From: Subdoligranulum variabile
GTDB lineage: Bacteria; Bacillota; Clostridia; Oscillospirales; Ruminococcaceae
Length of the DNA: 64,000 nucleotides
Assembly (NCBI RefSeq): GCF_025152575.1
Contig: NZ_CP102293.1
Span: 124,001 to 188,000, forward strand
Reading direction: 5' to 3'
Below are positions 14,659-23,515 of the stretch, piece by piece. A program made the translations under genes and the position numbers. Below the pieces are notes generated by a model. It ran no database searches, was not told the origin of the DNA, and saw only the letters and a program-made list of their open reading frames with translations. Each line of letters begins with the position of its first letter. The first letter of the stretch is position 1.

Positions 14659-15333
14659 TCACCCCTGCCAGCCCCGTGCCGCCGGATCCAGGCGTCCTGT
14701 GGCGGTATAAAGCAGTGCATTGCAGATAGCCGCAGCCACCGTACTGCCGCCTTTGCGTCCCATGGCCGCTATGCAGGGGATATTCCGGGCCAGGCAGGCC
14801 GAGAACACTTTTTCCTTGCTTTCCACCACATTGACAAATCCCACCGGCACAGCGATCACCAACGCCGGGCGCAAAACATTCTGTTCCAGCAGATCGCACA
14901 GTGCCAGCAGCGCTGTCGGGGCATTTCCCACCGCAAAGATTGCGTTGGGACAAACCTGCGCAGCATACTGCATGGAAGCTACCGCACGGGTTGTCCCCTG
15001 CCGCTTGGCGGTTGCAGCCACCTGAGGATCTGCCATAAAACATTGTGCTGTTGCATCCAGCGCGGCCAAAGACGGCTTGCTGATACCGGCCAACGCCATG
15101 TTTGTATCAGTCACAATCGTGTTTCCTCGCTTCAGCGAGTCAACACCATACTGTACAGCATTCTGTGTAAAACGGAGCGTGTGCGCATATTCGAAATCCG
15201 CCGTTGTATGGATAACCCGCCGTACCACTGCCGCATTTTCCGGCGCAAGTTCTATCTTCTGTTGCGAAAGTTCTTCCGAGATGATCTGCATACTGGTCCG
15301 CTCAATATCAGCGGGGAGCGTGTGTTGTCTCAT
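14659..15333 (-). CDS. cbiC: Cobalt-precorrin-8 methylmutase
   Basis: A 224-residue CbiC/CobH enzyme that moves the C11 methyl group to C12, giving cobyrinate. Motifs: VRRVIHTTADFEYAHTLRF with the catalytic histidine, IVTDTNMALAGI, FAVGNAPTALLAL and VPVGFVNVVESKE. It overlaps cbiP by 4 bases (ATGA). In many operons cbiC sits with the methyltransferases; here it lies near the distal end, after the late assembly genes. Confidence 0.95.
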   Translation of the reverse strand: MRQHTLPADIERTSMQIISEELSQQKIELAPENAAVVRRVIHTTADFEYAHTLRFTQNAVQYGVDSLKRGNTIVTDTNMALAGISKPSLAALDATAQCFMADPQVAATAKRQGTTRAVASMQYAAQVCPNAIFAVGNAPTALLALCDLLEQNVLRPALVIAVPVGFVNVVESKEKVFSACLARNIPCIAAMGRKGGSTVAAAICNALLYTATGRLDPAARGWQG

Positions 15334-16826
15334 CGGTATTCCTCCATCAAACGGTAAACGGCCCGCATGTCCAGCGCTTCTCGCACGCCTTGGGCCAGAG
15401 CATCAAACTGCCGCTGCTGGTAGGCTGCATGACTGACAGGAGCCGCTTGTTGTACAGAAAGCCCTTTTCTCTTACAGAGCCAGTCCGCCAGCTTGACCGT
15501 CAGTTCACCGGTATCAAAGAGGCCATGCAGATAGGTGCCATATACCATCCCCTGCCAGCAGCCTTCGGGTCTGCCGTCCGACAGCCGGCAGAAGGGCACG
15601 CCCTCTCCCGTCGTCTCCCCCATGTGGATCTCATATCCATCCAGCCGGGCCCCTTCAAAAGGCTTTGGCAGCGTCTTTGCCTGCACACGGGTACGCGTCT
15701 TTTGCCGCGTAAAGATCGTGTCGATTGGGAGAAGTGCCAGGCCACGCAGTGTGCGGCCTGCCTCGCCGCCCTCCAAACCGAAAGGATCCTGCAGCGTCCT
15801 TCCCAACATCTGATACCCGCCGCACACCCCCAAAACCGGGATATTTCCAGCAGCCGCCTTACAGATAGCCGCTTCCAGTCCACACTGCCGCAGCCAAAGG
15901 AGATCTTCCATCGTGTTTTTGGTTCCCGGCAGAATGATCAGATCCGGGTGTCCCAGCGAAGAAGGATCCCCCACATACCGAACACCCAAAGCCGGGTGCG
16001 TTTCCAACGGCGTGAAATCTGTAAAATTGGAAATTCGCGGCAGACGAATCACCGCCACATCAAGGGGCTTATGCACAGAGGTTTCTCCCAGGCGCGGAGC
16101 CAGAGAATCCTCATCGTCGATATCCAAGTTCATAAAGGGCACCACGCCCAATACCGGCAGCCCGGTCTTTTCTTCCAGCATGGAAAGTCCCGGCGCCAGG
16201 ATCGATGGATCCCCGCGGAATTTGTTGATGACCAGTCCGCCGATCCGTGCCCGCTCTTCCGGCTCCAGAAGCGCCACCGTGCCGTACAGCTGCGCAAACA
16301 CACCGCCCCGGTCAATGTCCCCCGCCAGAAGCACCGGTGCATGGATCATTTTGGCCAGGCCCATATTGACGATATCGTCCGCTTTCAGGTTGATTTCTGC
16401 CGGGCTGCCGGCGCCCTCCACCACGATGACATCGTATGTCCGGGCCAGACTTTCGTAAGCATCCAGAATCTCCGGAACCAGCTGTTTTTTGTAACGGAAA
16501 TATTCTGCCGCCGGCATCTGCCCGCGCACCTTTCCGTTAACGATAACCTGACTCCCGGTATCACTGCAGGGTTTGAGCAAAATCGGATTCATCCGTACAT
16601 CAGGCTCCACCCCAGCCGCCTGGGCCTGGACCACCTGGGCCCGCCCCATCTCCAGCCCCTGACGCGTCACGTAGCTGTTCAGCGCCATATTCTGGCTCTT
16701 GAACGGTGCCACGCGCAGTCCATCCTGGGCAAAAATCCGGCAGAGGGCCGTGCACAACAAGCTCTTGCCTGCCCCCGACATCGTCCCCTGCACCATAATA
16801 CAGCGGGCATGGTGAATCTGGCTCAT
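15330..16826 (-). CDS. cbiP: Cobyric acid synthase (glutamine-hydrolysing)
   Basis: A 498-residue amidase (CbiP/CobQ) that amidates the b, d, e and g carboxyls of adenosylcobyrinic a,c-diamide. The N-terminal P-loop-like MVQGTMSGAGKSLLCTALCR, FKSQNMALNSYVT and VVEGAGSPAEINL belong to the synthetase domain. The C-terminal class I-like glutamine amidotransferase domain has PVLGVCGGYQMLG (catalytic Cys) and GTYLHGLFD. Both flanking genes overlap by 4 bases, implying translational coupling with cobD and cbiC. Confidence 0.96.
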   Translation of the reverse strand: MSQIHHARCIMVQGTMSGAGKSLLCTALCRIFAQDGLRVAPFKSQNMALNSYVTRQGLEMGRAQVVQAQAAGVEPDVRMNPILLKPCSDTGSQVIVNGKVRGQMPAAEYFRYKKQLVPEILDAYESLARTYDVIVVEGAGSPAEINLKADDIVNMGLAKMIHAPVLLAGDIDRGGVFAQLYGTVALLEPEERARIGGLVINKFRGDPSILAPGLSMLEEKTGLPVLGVVPFMNLDIDDEDSLAPRLGETSVHKPLDVAVIRLPRISNFTDFTPLETHPALGVRYVGDPSSLGHPDLIILPGTKNTMEDLLWLRQCGLEAAICKAAAGNIPVLGVCGGYQMLGRTLQDPFGLEGGEAGRTLRGLALLPIDTIFTRQKTRTRVQAKTLPKPFEGARLDGYEIHMGETTGEGVPFCRLSDGRPEGCWQGMVYGTYLHGLFDTGELTVKLADWLCKRKGLSVQQAAPVSHAAYQQRQFDALAQGVREALDMRAVYRLMEEYR

Positions 16827-17875
16827 GAAAGAATCTCCTTAAGCGCCGCCAGCAGACGACGGTTTTCCTCTTCGGTCCGCACCGCTGTACGATACCACGT
16901 ATCATCCAGGCCCGGATAATTCTCACAGCTTCGCAGCAGGATTCCTCGTTCCCGCAAAGGCTGTATCAGCGGAGTCCTGCAGCGGAACAGCAGATAATTG
17001 GCTTCCCCTGCAACCACCCGTAATCCCAGCCGCCGCAGTTCCCGTTGCAGAAACGGCCGTTGCGTCCGGATCAAAGCACGTACCGACTGCACATACGGTT
17101 GCTCCCGCAGGGCCGCACAACCAGCCGCCTGGGCCAGCGTACTCACCGCCCAGGGAGGTCCCGCCATGCGAAGTCTGCCCAGCAGCTCCACATCAGAACA
17201 CAAAGCGTACCCCAGACGAATTCCTGCCATGGCATAGAGTTTGGTAAAGGCTTTCAGAATTACGAGATTGGGATATTTCTTCAGCCATGGAACCAACGTA
17301 TGGGTATCCGGCTCATCCAAAAAATCGCCAAAACATTCGTCCACAACCAAAATGGCCCCCACTGCAGCGCACCGCGTCATGATATGTTCCAAAACAGGCA
17401 TCGGCGTGGTACGGCCGGTGGGATTGTTGGGTTCGCAGAGAAACACCATTCCCGTTTGTTCCGTGATCGCTTCCGCGAAGGAATCCTCCACAGTAAAATC
17501 CTTTTCCGGCAAAAGGAAATGGCGCCGAATCCGACAATTCACGCTGCGCAAAGCCGCTTCATACTCGGAAAAGGCCGGTGCCGGCAGCAGCGCCTTTTGC
17601 GGTCGCAGGGCCGCCGCCAGCCGCCAGATCAAATCAGCCGCTCCGTTGCCGCAGAGGATCCACTCCTGCGGCAGATTCCCTGCCTCGGCAATGTGCCCGG
17701 CAAGTTTCCGGCACAAAGGATCCGGATAACGATCTGCTGCCGCCACAGCCGCTTTGACGGCATCCTGCACGCCCTGCGGCACGCCTAAAGGGCTGACATT
17801 GGCTGAAAAGTCCAACGGTGATCGACCATATTCTGTTTCAAAACCGGCCCAATCGCCGCCGTGAACCAGCTGCAT
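16823..17875 (-). CDS. cobD: L-threonine-O-3-phosphate decarboxylase
   Basis: A 350-residue PLP enzyme of the class I/II aminotransferase fold that makes (R)-1-amino-2-propanol phosphate, the linker joining cobyric acid to the lower ligand. FSANVSPLG is typical of the CobD N-terminus. CEPNNPTGR and the PLP-lysine region VILKAFTKLYAMAGIRLGY are present. The similar histidinol-phosphate aminotransferase HisC is unlikely given the operon. It starts 3 bases after cbiB and overlaps cbiP by 4 bases. I see no pduX (threonine kinase) in the window. Confidence 0.93.
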   Translation of the reverse strand: MQLVHGGDWAGFETEYGRSPLDFSANVSPLGVPQGVQDAVKAAVAAADRYPDPLCRKLAGHIAEAGNLPQEWILCGNGAADLIWRLAAALRPQKALLPAPAFSEYEAALRSVNCRIRRHFLLPEKDFTVEDSFAEAITEQTGMVFLCEPNNPTGRTTPMPVLEHIMTRCAAVGAILVVDECFGDFLDEPDTHTLVPWLKKYPNLVILKAFTKLYAMAGIRLGYALCSDVELLGRLRMAGPPWAVSTLAQAAGCAALREQPYVQSVRALIRTQRPFLQRELRRLGLRVVAGEANYLLFRCRTPLIQPLRERGILLRSCENYPGLDDTWYRTAVRTEEENRRLLAALKEILS

Positions 17876-17878
17876 ATT

Positions 17879-18847
17879 TCACCTCAAGAAAAGCAAAAAT
17901 CCAAAACGAATTCCAAGTCCTGCGAGCACTGACAAGATTGCTGCCGCAACGAGCATCCGATTGGCACGGAGGATATCCTGTGGTTCCACCGGACGCTGTG
18001 CATCGCCAATGGTTGGCTTTTCATAGTATTCGCCAAAATAGTACGCCGGTCCGGCCAGCTGCACCCCCAACGCCCCGGCACAGGCTGATTCCGTCTGTGC
18101 ACTGTTGGGGCTGGCATGATTCCGACGGTCACGCCGCCAGATTCTCCAGGAATTTTTGGCGTCCTGCCCGGTCAGGGCTGCGGCAACAATCCAGACCAGC
18201 GCCGCCAGACGGGACGGGAGGAAATTGGCTGCATCGTCCAGCTTCGCAGCCGCCCAGCCAAAATACAGGTATCGCTGATTCTTATACCCAACCATGCTGT
18301 CCATCGTATTGATGGCTTTGTAACACAGTGCCAGCGGTGCACCGCCAATGAGCATATACAGAAGCGGCGCCACTACCCCATCGGAAAAATTTTCGGCCAC
18401 AGTCTCCACGGCAGCTTTGGTCACACCTTCCACCGTCAGATTCTGCGTATCTCGCCCCACAATACGTGCCACAGCTTTGCGGGCCGCCGGCAGGTCCTCC
18501 GCGGCAAGACATCCATACACATTGCGGCTTTCTGCTGCCAATCCTTTCACAGCCAGCGCCTGCCAGCACCAAATCGTCTGCACGGCAAATCCCAATGCCG
18601 GATGCAGGAAATCCGCCGCCCAACAGACCAGCGTCGTAAAGAGAAGCGTCCCCAACGGCAATACTGCTGCCAGCACAATTCCCGCTGTCCTTTCGCCTGT
18701 GGGCGTTGCCGGAAAGCTCCGGCGCAAAACGCTTTCCAATTTTGCGATGCACTTTCCCATCGCCACCACCGGATGCGGCATCCAACCGGGGTCGGCCAGC
18801 CACAGATCCAGAAGGAATCCCAGGGCGATTGCCAGACAAATTTTCAT
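17879..18847 (-). CDS. cbiB: Adenosylcobinamide-phosphate synthase
   Basis: A 322-residue membrane protein that attaches aminopropanol phosphate to cobyric acid. The N-terminus (LLDLWLADPGWMPHPVVAMGK) is diagnostic of CbiB, as are VAENFSDGVVAPLLYMLIGG, YKAINTMDSMVGYKN and a C-terminal hydrophobic segment. The ATG of MKICLAIALG is chosen because it overlaps the cobC stop by 4 bases; the longer upstream frame lies inside cobC. About 5-6 hydrophobic segments are visible. Confidence 0.94.
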   Translation of the reverse strand: MKICLAIALGFLLDLWLADPGWMPHPVVAMGKCIAKLESVLRRSFPATPTGERTAGIVLAAVLPLGTLLFTTLVCWAADFLHPALGFAVQTIWCWQALAVKGLAAESRNVYGCLAAEDLPAARKAVARIVGRDTQNLTVEGVTKAAVETVAENFSDGVVAPLLYMLIGGAPLALCYKAINTMDSMVGYKNQRYLYFGWAAAKLDDAANFLPSRLAALVWIVAAALTGQDAKNSWRIWRRDRRNHASPNSAQTESACAGALGVQLAGPAYYFGEYYEKPTIGDAQRPVEPQDILRANRMLVAAAILSVLAGLGIRFGFLLFLR

Positions 18848-19443
18848 CTGCGGTTCTCCCTGGTATACTGAACGGTTTCCAGCAGTGTCAGCACCCGTTC
18901 CTGCGGCCAGCGGGAAGCATCCAGTTTGTACCCTCCGGCATTGGGTGCGCACCAGTGGTAGTATTCGTGATGAGGCACGGCATATCGTTCCATCACGGCC
19001 ATCTGGGTGCCGCCATGCGCAACAATGACCAGCTGCTCTTTTCCCTGCCGAAAGGCTTCCTCCACCAGCTTGGCAAAAGCCGCGCAGGTGCGGTCGCAGA
19101 ACTGATCTTTCCGTTCTCCGTCAGGGCAGGCCGTTTCACAGTTAGCCTTTACCCAGGCGAGATAATCCGGATCATGCTCCATTTCGATATAATTGCGGCC
19201 TTCAAAGCTACCGAAATTCATTTCCTTGAGGTTTTCTACCACGATCTGCTTTGCCTGTGGAAAGAGGATTGCTGCCGTCTGCTGCGTGCGGATCAGCGGA
19301 GAGACGTACACAACCTCCGGGGAAAAATCTGCCTGCCGGATATTCGCCTTTCCCTCCTCCGAAAGCGGGATATTTCTTTGCCCTTGATAACGCTTTTCCA
19401 CATTGTAAATAGTAGTACCGTGACGCAGCAAATAGATGATCAC
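18844..19443 (-). CDS. cobC: Histidine phosphatase, probable alpha-ribazole phosphatase
   Basis: A 199-residue phosphoglycerate-mutase-like phosphatase. The catalytic phosphohistidine motif LLRHGTTIYN is at residues 5-14, SPLIRTQQTA follows, and the second histidine lies in IVAHGGTQMAVM. Position between cbiB and the cobU/cobS group makes alpha-ribazole-5'-phosphate (or adenosylcobalamin-5'-phosphate) the likely substrate, but the family is broad. Overlaps of 4 bases at both ends place it firmly in the operon. Confidence 0.87.
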   Translation of the reverse strand: MIIYLLRHGTTIYNVEKRYQGQRNIPLSEEGKANIRQADFSPEVVYVSPLIRTQQTAAILFPQAKQIVVENLKEMNFGSFEGRNYIEMEHDPDYLAWVKANCETACPDGERKDQFCDRTCAAFAKLVEEAFRQGKEQLVIVAHGGTQMAVMERYAVPHHEYYHWCAPNAGGYKLDASRWPQERVLTLLETVQYTRENRR

Positions 19444-19778
19444 AATTCCAGACTTCCTTTCAAAACAAGCGGCAACCCATAAAAGACCCGCACCACGATA
19501 TCCGCCCGAGCTGCCAGCAGACAGTTAAATCTTCCAGCCGCTTCCCGGGCCGCACGCGCATCAGAATCGACAGGAACAATGCCCCCGCCCACTTCCGTAG
19601 CGATCACGATTTCATTTTGGGCCAGTTCATCTGCCAACGCTGTAAGATCCTGTGCCTGTGCGGCAAGCTGTTGTGCATTTACTACCGCATGACCGTCCAG
19701 TTCTTCCTCGGTGCAGTGAAGAATTCTGCAGGCAAAAGCGCGTTTTCCGCTGTACAGCGGTCCAAACAGGAAAATCAT
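19440..19778 (-). CDS. Short CobU-like protein (second cobinamide kinase-type paralogue)
   Basis: A 112-residue protein resembling CobU with the centre removed. The N-terminus has a P-loop (GPLYSGKRAF). The C-terminal half carries the CobU-type block IATEVGGGIVP, then AREAAGRFN and VFYGLPLVLKG. The central segment with the guanylylated histidine of CobU is absent. A full-length CobU lies two genes upstream, so this is a second copy, perhaps a regulatory or kinase-only subunit. It overlaps cobS and cobC by 4 bases each, which argues against a decaying pseudogene. ATG at 19778; the open frame upstream lies in cobS. Confidence 0.72.
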   Translation of the reverse strand: MIFLFGPLYSGKRAFACRILHCTEEELDGHAVVNAQQLAAQAQDLTALADELAQNEIVIATEVGGGIVPVDSDARAAREAAGRFNCLLAARADIVVRVFYGLPLVLKGSLEL

Positions 19779-20551
19779 ATACCCGCCTCCACAATACGGC
19801 AAATCACCAACGCTGCCAGCATCCAAATTTCTGCTTTTTGCAGAAACCATCCGGCGAGGTCTCCGGAAATTCCACCAAACTGCTTTTCGGCCACACATTT
19901 ATACCGCCAAAGGACCAGAAGCGCCGCGCCCGCCATGGCCGCCCCAGACACGCCACCGATTGCCATCAGGGCAAGGCACAGGCACACCGCCATCGCTGCC
20001 AGAACCCGGCGCACGACTGCACGGTCTGCGGCAGTGGCAAAGGTATGCACAAGACCCGTATTCCGGGCAATGGGGAACGTTGCCACAGCCCAGCCGGACA
20101 GTGTTCTTTCCAGTATAAAGCCAAGGCCCAGACACACCAGTGCCTGCCTGTCCATAGCCAGGGAAGCACACAGCGCAAAATATGCCACAAAATAGCTGCA
20201 CACGCGGATCAGTGCAAAGGCACCGCAATGGGGATCTTTTAAAATTTCCTGCTTTTTGGCAGCGTCCGCGTAACTGGCAAGCGCATCACAGGTATCAGCG
20301 TACCCATCGAGATGGATGCCACCCGTGACAAATACCGGAATGAGACAATAACCAGCTGCCTGCAGCCAAGACGGCACGGGCCAGATCCCGCACAACAACG
20401 CCCAGCCCCCATACACCGCCGCACACGCCACCCCCACCAGAGGGAACGCGCACATTACATAGCGCATGTTTTTTTCATTCCAGATCGGCTGCGGCACCGG
20501 GATGGCACTGAACATGGCAAAGGCGACCGCTATGGTTTCCGCCACAATCAT
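19775..20551 (-). CDS. cobS: Adenosylcobinamide-GDP ribazoletransferase (cobalamin synthase)
   Basis: A 258-residue polytopic membrane enzyme joining adenosylcobinamide-GDP with alpha-ribazole. The N-terminal AMFSAIPVPQ and the metal-binding GGIHLDGYADTCDAL with KDPHCGAFA are diagnostic of CobS. Several Ala/Leu-rich membrane spans follow. It overlaps cobU by 4 bases and the short CobU-like gene by 4 bases. Confidence 0.95.
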   Translation of the reverse strand: MIVAETIAVAFAMFSAIPVPQPIWNEKNMRYVMCAFPLVGVACAAVYGGWALLCGIWPVPSWLQAAGYCLIPVFVTGGIHLDGYADTCDALASYADAAKKQEILKDPHCGAFALIRVCSYFVAYFALCASLAMDRQALVCLGLGFILERTLSGWAVATFPIARNTGLVHTFATAADRAVVRRVLAAMAVCLCLALMAIGGVSGAAMAGAALLVLWRYKCVAEKQFGGISGDLAGWFLQKAEIWMLAALVICRIVEAGI

Positions 20552-21087
20552 AGAAGATTCCTTCCTTTATAGAAAATTGGCAGGCCAGCGTTCAATTCGC
20601 AGACAGCATCCGCTCGCTTGGCAATCTCTTGATGCAGATGCCCCAACAGGCGCAGATAAATCTCCGTTTCCCCGGCATAATCGGCACCGCCGGTTCCCAC
20701 TTCGTTGGAGACCACCACAAGGTGTCGGCACACGGCATGAAGATTTTCGATTCCTTTGAGAATCTTTTCTTCGGCCTGGCGAAAACTCTGTCCGGGTGCA
20801 TATAACTCATTGGCCGCCAGATTGCCGAGATCCTCCAGCAAAATCGTACCACCGTTGTCAAGCATGGCCGGCGAAATTCCTGCCAGGTCCCGCGTACGTT
20901 CCACCGTTACAAACCCGCGCCCGGCGCGCTGATGACGATGCTTTTCGACTCTTTTGCGGCATTCCTCGTCCCAGACCTGCATAGTGGCAAGGTAATACCG
21001 CGGCATATCGTCTGCCAACTGCACCGTCAATCGCTCGGCATATTCACTTTTTCCACTGCCGGAACCGCCAATCACCAGTACCAGCAT
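20548..21087 (-). CDS. cobU: Adenosylcobinamide kinase/guanylyltransferase
   Basis: A 179-residue bifunctional enzyme that phosphorylates adenosylcobinamide and adds GMP. The P-loop GGSGSGKSEYAE is at 7-18. RVEKHRHQRAGRGFVTVE contains the histidine region used for guanylylation. ILLEDLGNLAANEL and VVSNEVGTGG follow, and the GLPIFYKG C-terminus is conserved. The length is normal. Its ATG shares one base with the cobT stop (TGATG). The short paralogue at 19440-19778 lacks the histidine segment seen here. Confidence 0.95.
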   Translation of the reverse strand: MLVLVIGGSGSGKSEYAERLTVQLADDMPRYYLATMQVWDEECRKRVEKHRHQRAGRGFVTVERTRDLAGISPAMLDNGGTILLEDLGNLAANELYAPGQSFRQAEEKILKGIENLHAVCRHLVVVSNEVGTGGADYAGETEIYLRLLGHLHQEIAKRADAVCELNAGLPIFYKGRNLL

Positions 21088-22160
21088 CAGCAGCCCCCTT
21101 GTGGTGTGTACGGCTGCATGCCGTAATCAGCAAAGGTACTGCCGCGGTAGATTGCCATCGCCATATCCAGTAGCGGCATTGCCGCAACCGCACCGGTGCC
21201 CTCTCCCAGCCGCATCCCCGCCGTAATCAACGGATGCTTGCCGAGTTCCCTGAGCAGCAACTTCCCGGTTGGTTCTGCACTCTGGTGTGTTGCAAAAGCT
21301 GCAGCAGAGGCCAACGGCGACAGCCGTACCGCACACAACGCGGCGGCCGCACTGATGGCTCCATCGATCAGAACCGGAATCCGATAGAGCGCACCACCCA
21401 AAAACACACCGCAAAGGCCAGCGATATCAAAACCGCCCACCTTGGAAAGAATATCGACGGGATCACCTGGATCGGGCTGATTTACTTGAATGGCTTTCTC
21501 GATGGCCAGCCTCTTTCGGACAAGCCCTGCATCCGACAGGCCTGCGCCACGACCGGTCAGTTCCTGGGGAGACTTTCCCAATAACAGGCAACTCACCGCC
21601 GTAGCGGTTGTGGTATTTCCGATGCCCATTTCCCCCGTGGCCAACAGATGCACACCCGCCTCTTTCTGTTGACGAACCAGATCGATTCCCGTCAGGATCG
21701 CCTGTTCGGCCTGAGCATACGTCATTGCAGAGCCCTCTGTCATATCCTGCGTGCCATTTCCAATACGGCAGGACAGAATACCCGGCTGAGGGGCAAAGTC
21801 CCGAATTCCCATATCCACCGGCAATACATGGCACTCCGCCAGCGCCGCCATGCGGCAGACATTGCTTTGCCCTGCCGCCAGCGCTCTGGCCACGATACCG
21901 GTCACCTCGCTGCCGGACTGGGACACTCCCTGCGCCACCACGCCGTTATCCGCACACAGCACCAGCACCGCACGCGGCGTAAGCTGAAACTGCGCCGTAC
22001 CGGTCAGGGCCGCCATCTCCGTCAATGTATCTTCCAGAAGCCCCAGACTGCCCAGCGGTTTGGCACAAGCCGCCCATTGCCGCTCTGCTTCCGCCTTGGC
22101 TGCGTCAGACGGCGGCTGAATGGTTTTCAGCAGTTCCTTCAGTTGCTTTGCTTCGGGCAT
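21087..22160 (-). CDS. cobT: Nicotinate-nucleotide-dimethylbenzimidazole phosphoribosyltransferase
   Basis: A 357-residue enzyme that activates the lower-ligand base to its alpha-ribotide. Motifs: KPLGSLGLLEDTLTEMAALTGT, VLCADNGVVAQGVSQSGSEVT, GEMGIGNTTTATA, and a C-terminal RLGEGTGAVAAMPLLDMA with the catalytic glutamate. Its start lies 22 bases inside the end of cbiA. No bza genes for anaerobic benzimidazole synthesis are seen, so the base must come from elsewhere. Confidence 0.96.
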   Translation of the reverse strand: MPEAKQLKELLKTIQPPSDAAKAEAERQWAACAKPLGSLGLLEDTLTEMAALTGTAQFQLTPRAVLVLCADNGVVAQGVSQSGSEVTGIVARALAAGQSNVCRMAALAECHVLPVDMGIRDFAPQPGILSCRIGNGTQDMTEGSAMTYAQAEQAILTGIDLVRQQKEAGVHLLATGEMGIGNTTTATAVSCLLLGKSPQELTGRGAGLSDAGLVRKRLAIEKAIQVNQPDPGDPVDILSKVGGFDIAGLCGVFLGGALYRIPVLIDGAISAAAALCAVRLSPLASAAAFATHQSAEPTGKLLLRELGKHPLITAGMRLGEGTGAVAAMPLLDMAMAIYRGSTFADYGMQPYTPQGGC

Positions 22161-23515
22161 GTTCCCCGCTTCCTTTCATATCGCCTTGCCGCCGCCACAA
22201 AACGCTCGGCCAGTTGCGGCGCTCCCGCCATATACAGATGGGCAAAGGAAGCAAACAGGTTTTGCGATACAAACCCGCACTCCCACTGACGACGGCCCAT
22301 CGTTTTTTGGACTACGCAGTCCGTTCCATTTTGTGTGCTGTCCCAGTAATGGAACTCATGAATCGGCACAGTTTCTCCGGCGCGAAGCAGCATGCTGTCC
22401 GTTTTGGCCGTAAGTTCTGCATATCCAAATCGCACAAGCCGTCCGGTCCGATATCCCTGCCCCGGCAGGCTTCCAGCCATCGGCCAGGCAGTCCCCTGAT
22501 CATCTTCCAGCGTCCGGCCGAGATAGAGGAAGCCGCCGCATTCCGCCACCGTCGGTATTCCTTGCTCCAAAGCCTCTTTCACTGCCCTGCGCATAGCTTC
22601 GTTCCGGCTGAGCTCCTCTGCATGCAGTTCGGGGTAGCCCCCCGGCAGATACAGTCCCGCGCAACCGGCAGGCAGCTTTTTGTCCCGCAGCGGGCTGAAA
22701 AATACCGGTTCTGCACCGGCCGCTCGCAGCGCATCCAATGTTTCGGCATAGCAAAAACAAAAAGCTTCGTCCCGCGCTACGGCAAGAGGAACTTCCGTCA
22801 CAGAGGCCCGGTTCCCCTTTGCCCGCCTTTCCGGACGCATGCAAAGGGCCTGGATCCGAGAAAGATCCACTGTCTTCTCGGCTTGTTCCGACAACGCGCG
22901 GATTCTTGCTGCAAGATTCCGGACTTCCCCTGCCGTATAAAGTCCAAGATGCCGGCTTTCCAAACAAGCCTCTTCCATGGGCGGCAGATATCCAAGTACC
23001 GGCAGTCCTGTCTCCCGTTCCAGCATAGGAGCCAGCGTCTGGTAGAGCATCGGTTTGCAGTCGTTGAGCAAAATACCCGCCAGATGACTGTTAGGGCGAA
23101 AATGCTTCAGCCCCTGTATAATGGCTGCCAGTGTCAGGCTGGCACCCTTCGGACGAAGCACCAGCAATACAGGCAAATCCAACACTTCCGCAAGGTGCCA
23201 GGCACTGGCGCGGGTGGTAGTGCCCCCCACCCCGTCATAAAATCCCATAACGCCTTCGCAGACCGCAACATCATGTCCCTGGGTATAGCGGGCATAGAGG
23301 CTCCTGACCGTTGCCTCTTCAGAAAGAAAAAGGTCAAGGTTATGGCTGTCAACCCCCAATACCGCGCGATGAAACATAGGGTCAATATAATCGGGCCCGC
23401 ACTTGAACGCGCAGACCCTGTGTCCCTGGTGTTTCAACGCTGCCAGCAGCGCACAGGTCATGACCGTTTTGCCGCCGCCGGACTGCGGGGCCGCAATCAT
23501 ACATTCAATCATCAC
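22139..23515 (-). CDS. cbiA: Cobyrinate a,c-diamide synthase
   Basis: A 458-residue glutamine-dependent amidase acting on the a and c carboxyls of cobyrinate. The N-terminal P-loop (APQSGGGKTVMTCAL) is followed by FKCGPDYIDPMFH, VCEGVMGFYDG and, in the C-terminal amidotransferase domain, LYLPGGYPEL and PTVAECGGFLYLG with the nucleophilic cysteine; EFHYWD closes the site. It overlaps cbiET by 11 bases and cobT by 22 bases. Confidence 0.95.
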   Translation of the reverse strand: MMIECMIAAPQSGGGKTVMTCALLAALKHQGHRVCAFKCGPDYIDPMFHRAVLGVDSHNLDLFLSEEATVRSLYARYTQGHDVAVCEGVMGFYDGVGGTTTRASAWHLAEVLDLPVLLVLRPKGASLTLAAIIQGLKHFRPNSHLAGILLNDCKPMLYQTLAPMLERETGLPVLGYLPPMEEACLESRHLGLYTAGEVRNLAARIRALSEQAEKTVDLSRIQALCMRPERRAKGNRASVTEVPLAVARDEAFCFCYAETLDALRAAGAEPVFFSPLRDKKLPAGCAGLYLPGGYPELHAEELSRNEAMRRAVKEALEQGIPTVAECGGFLYLGRTLEDDQGTAWPMAGSLPGQGYRTGRLVRFGYAELTAKTDSMLLRAGETVPIHEFHYWDSTQNGTDCVVQKTMGRRQWECGFVSQNLFASFAHLYMAGAPQLAERFVAAARRYERKRGTCPKQSN

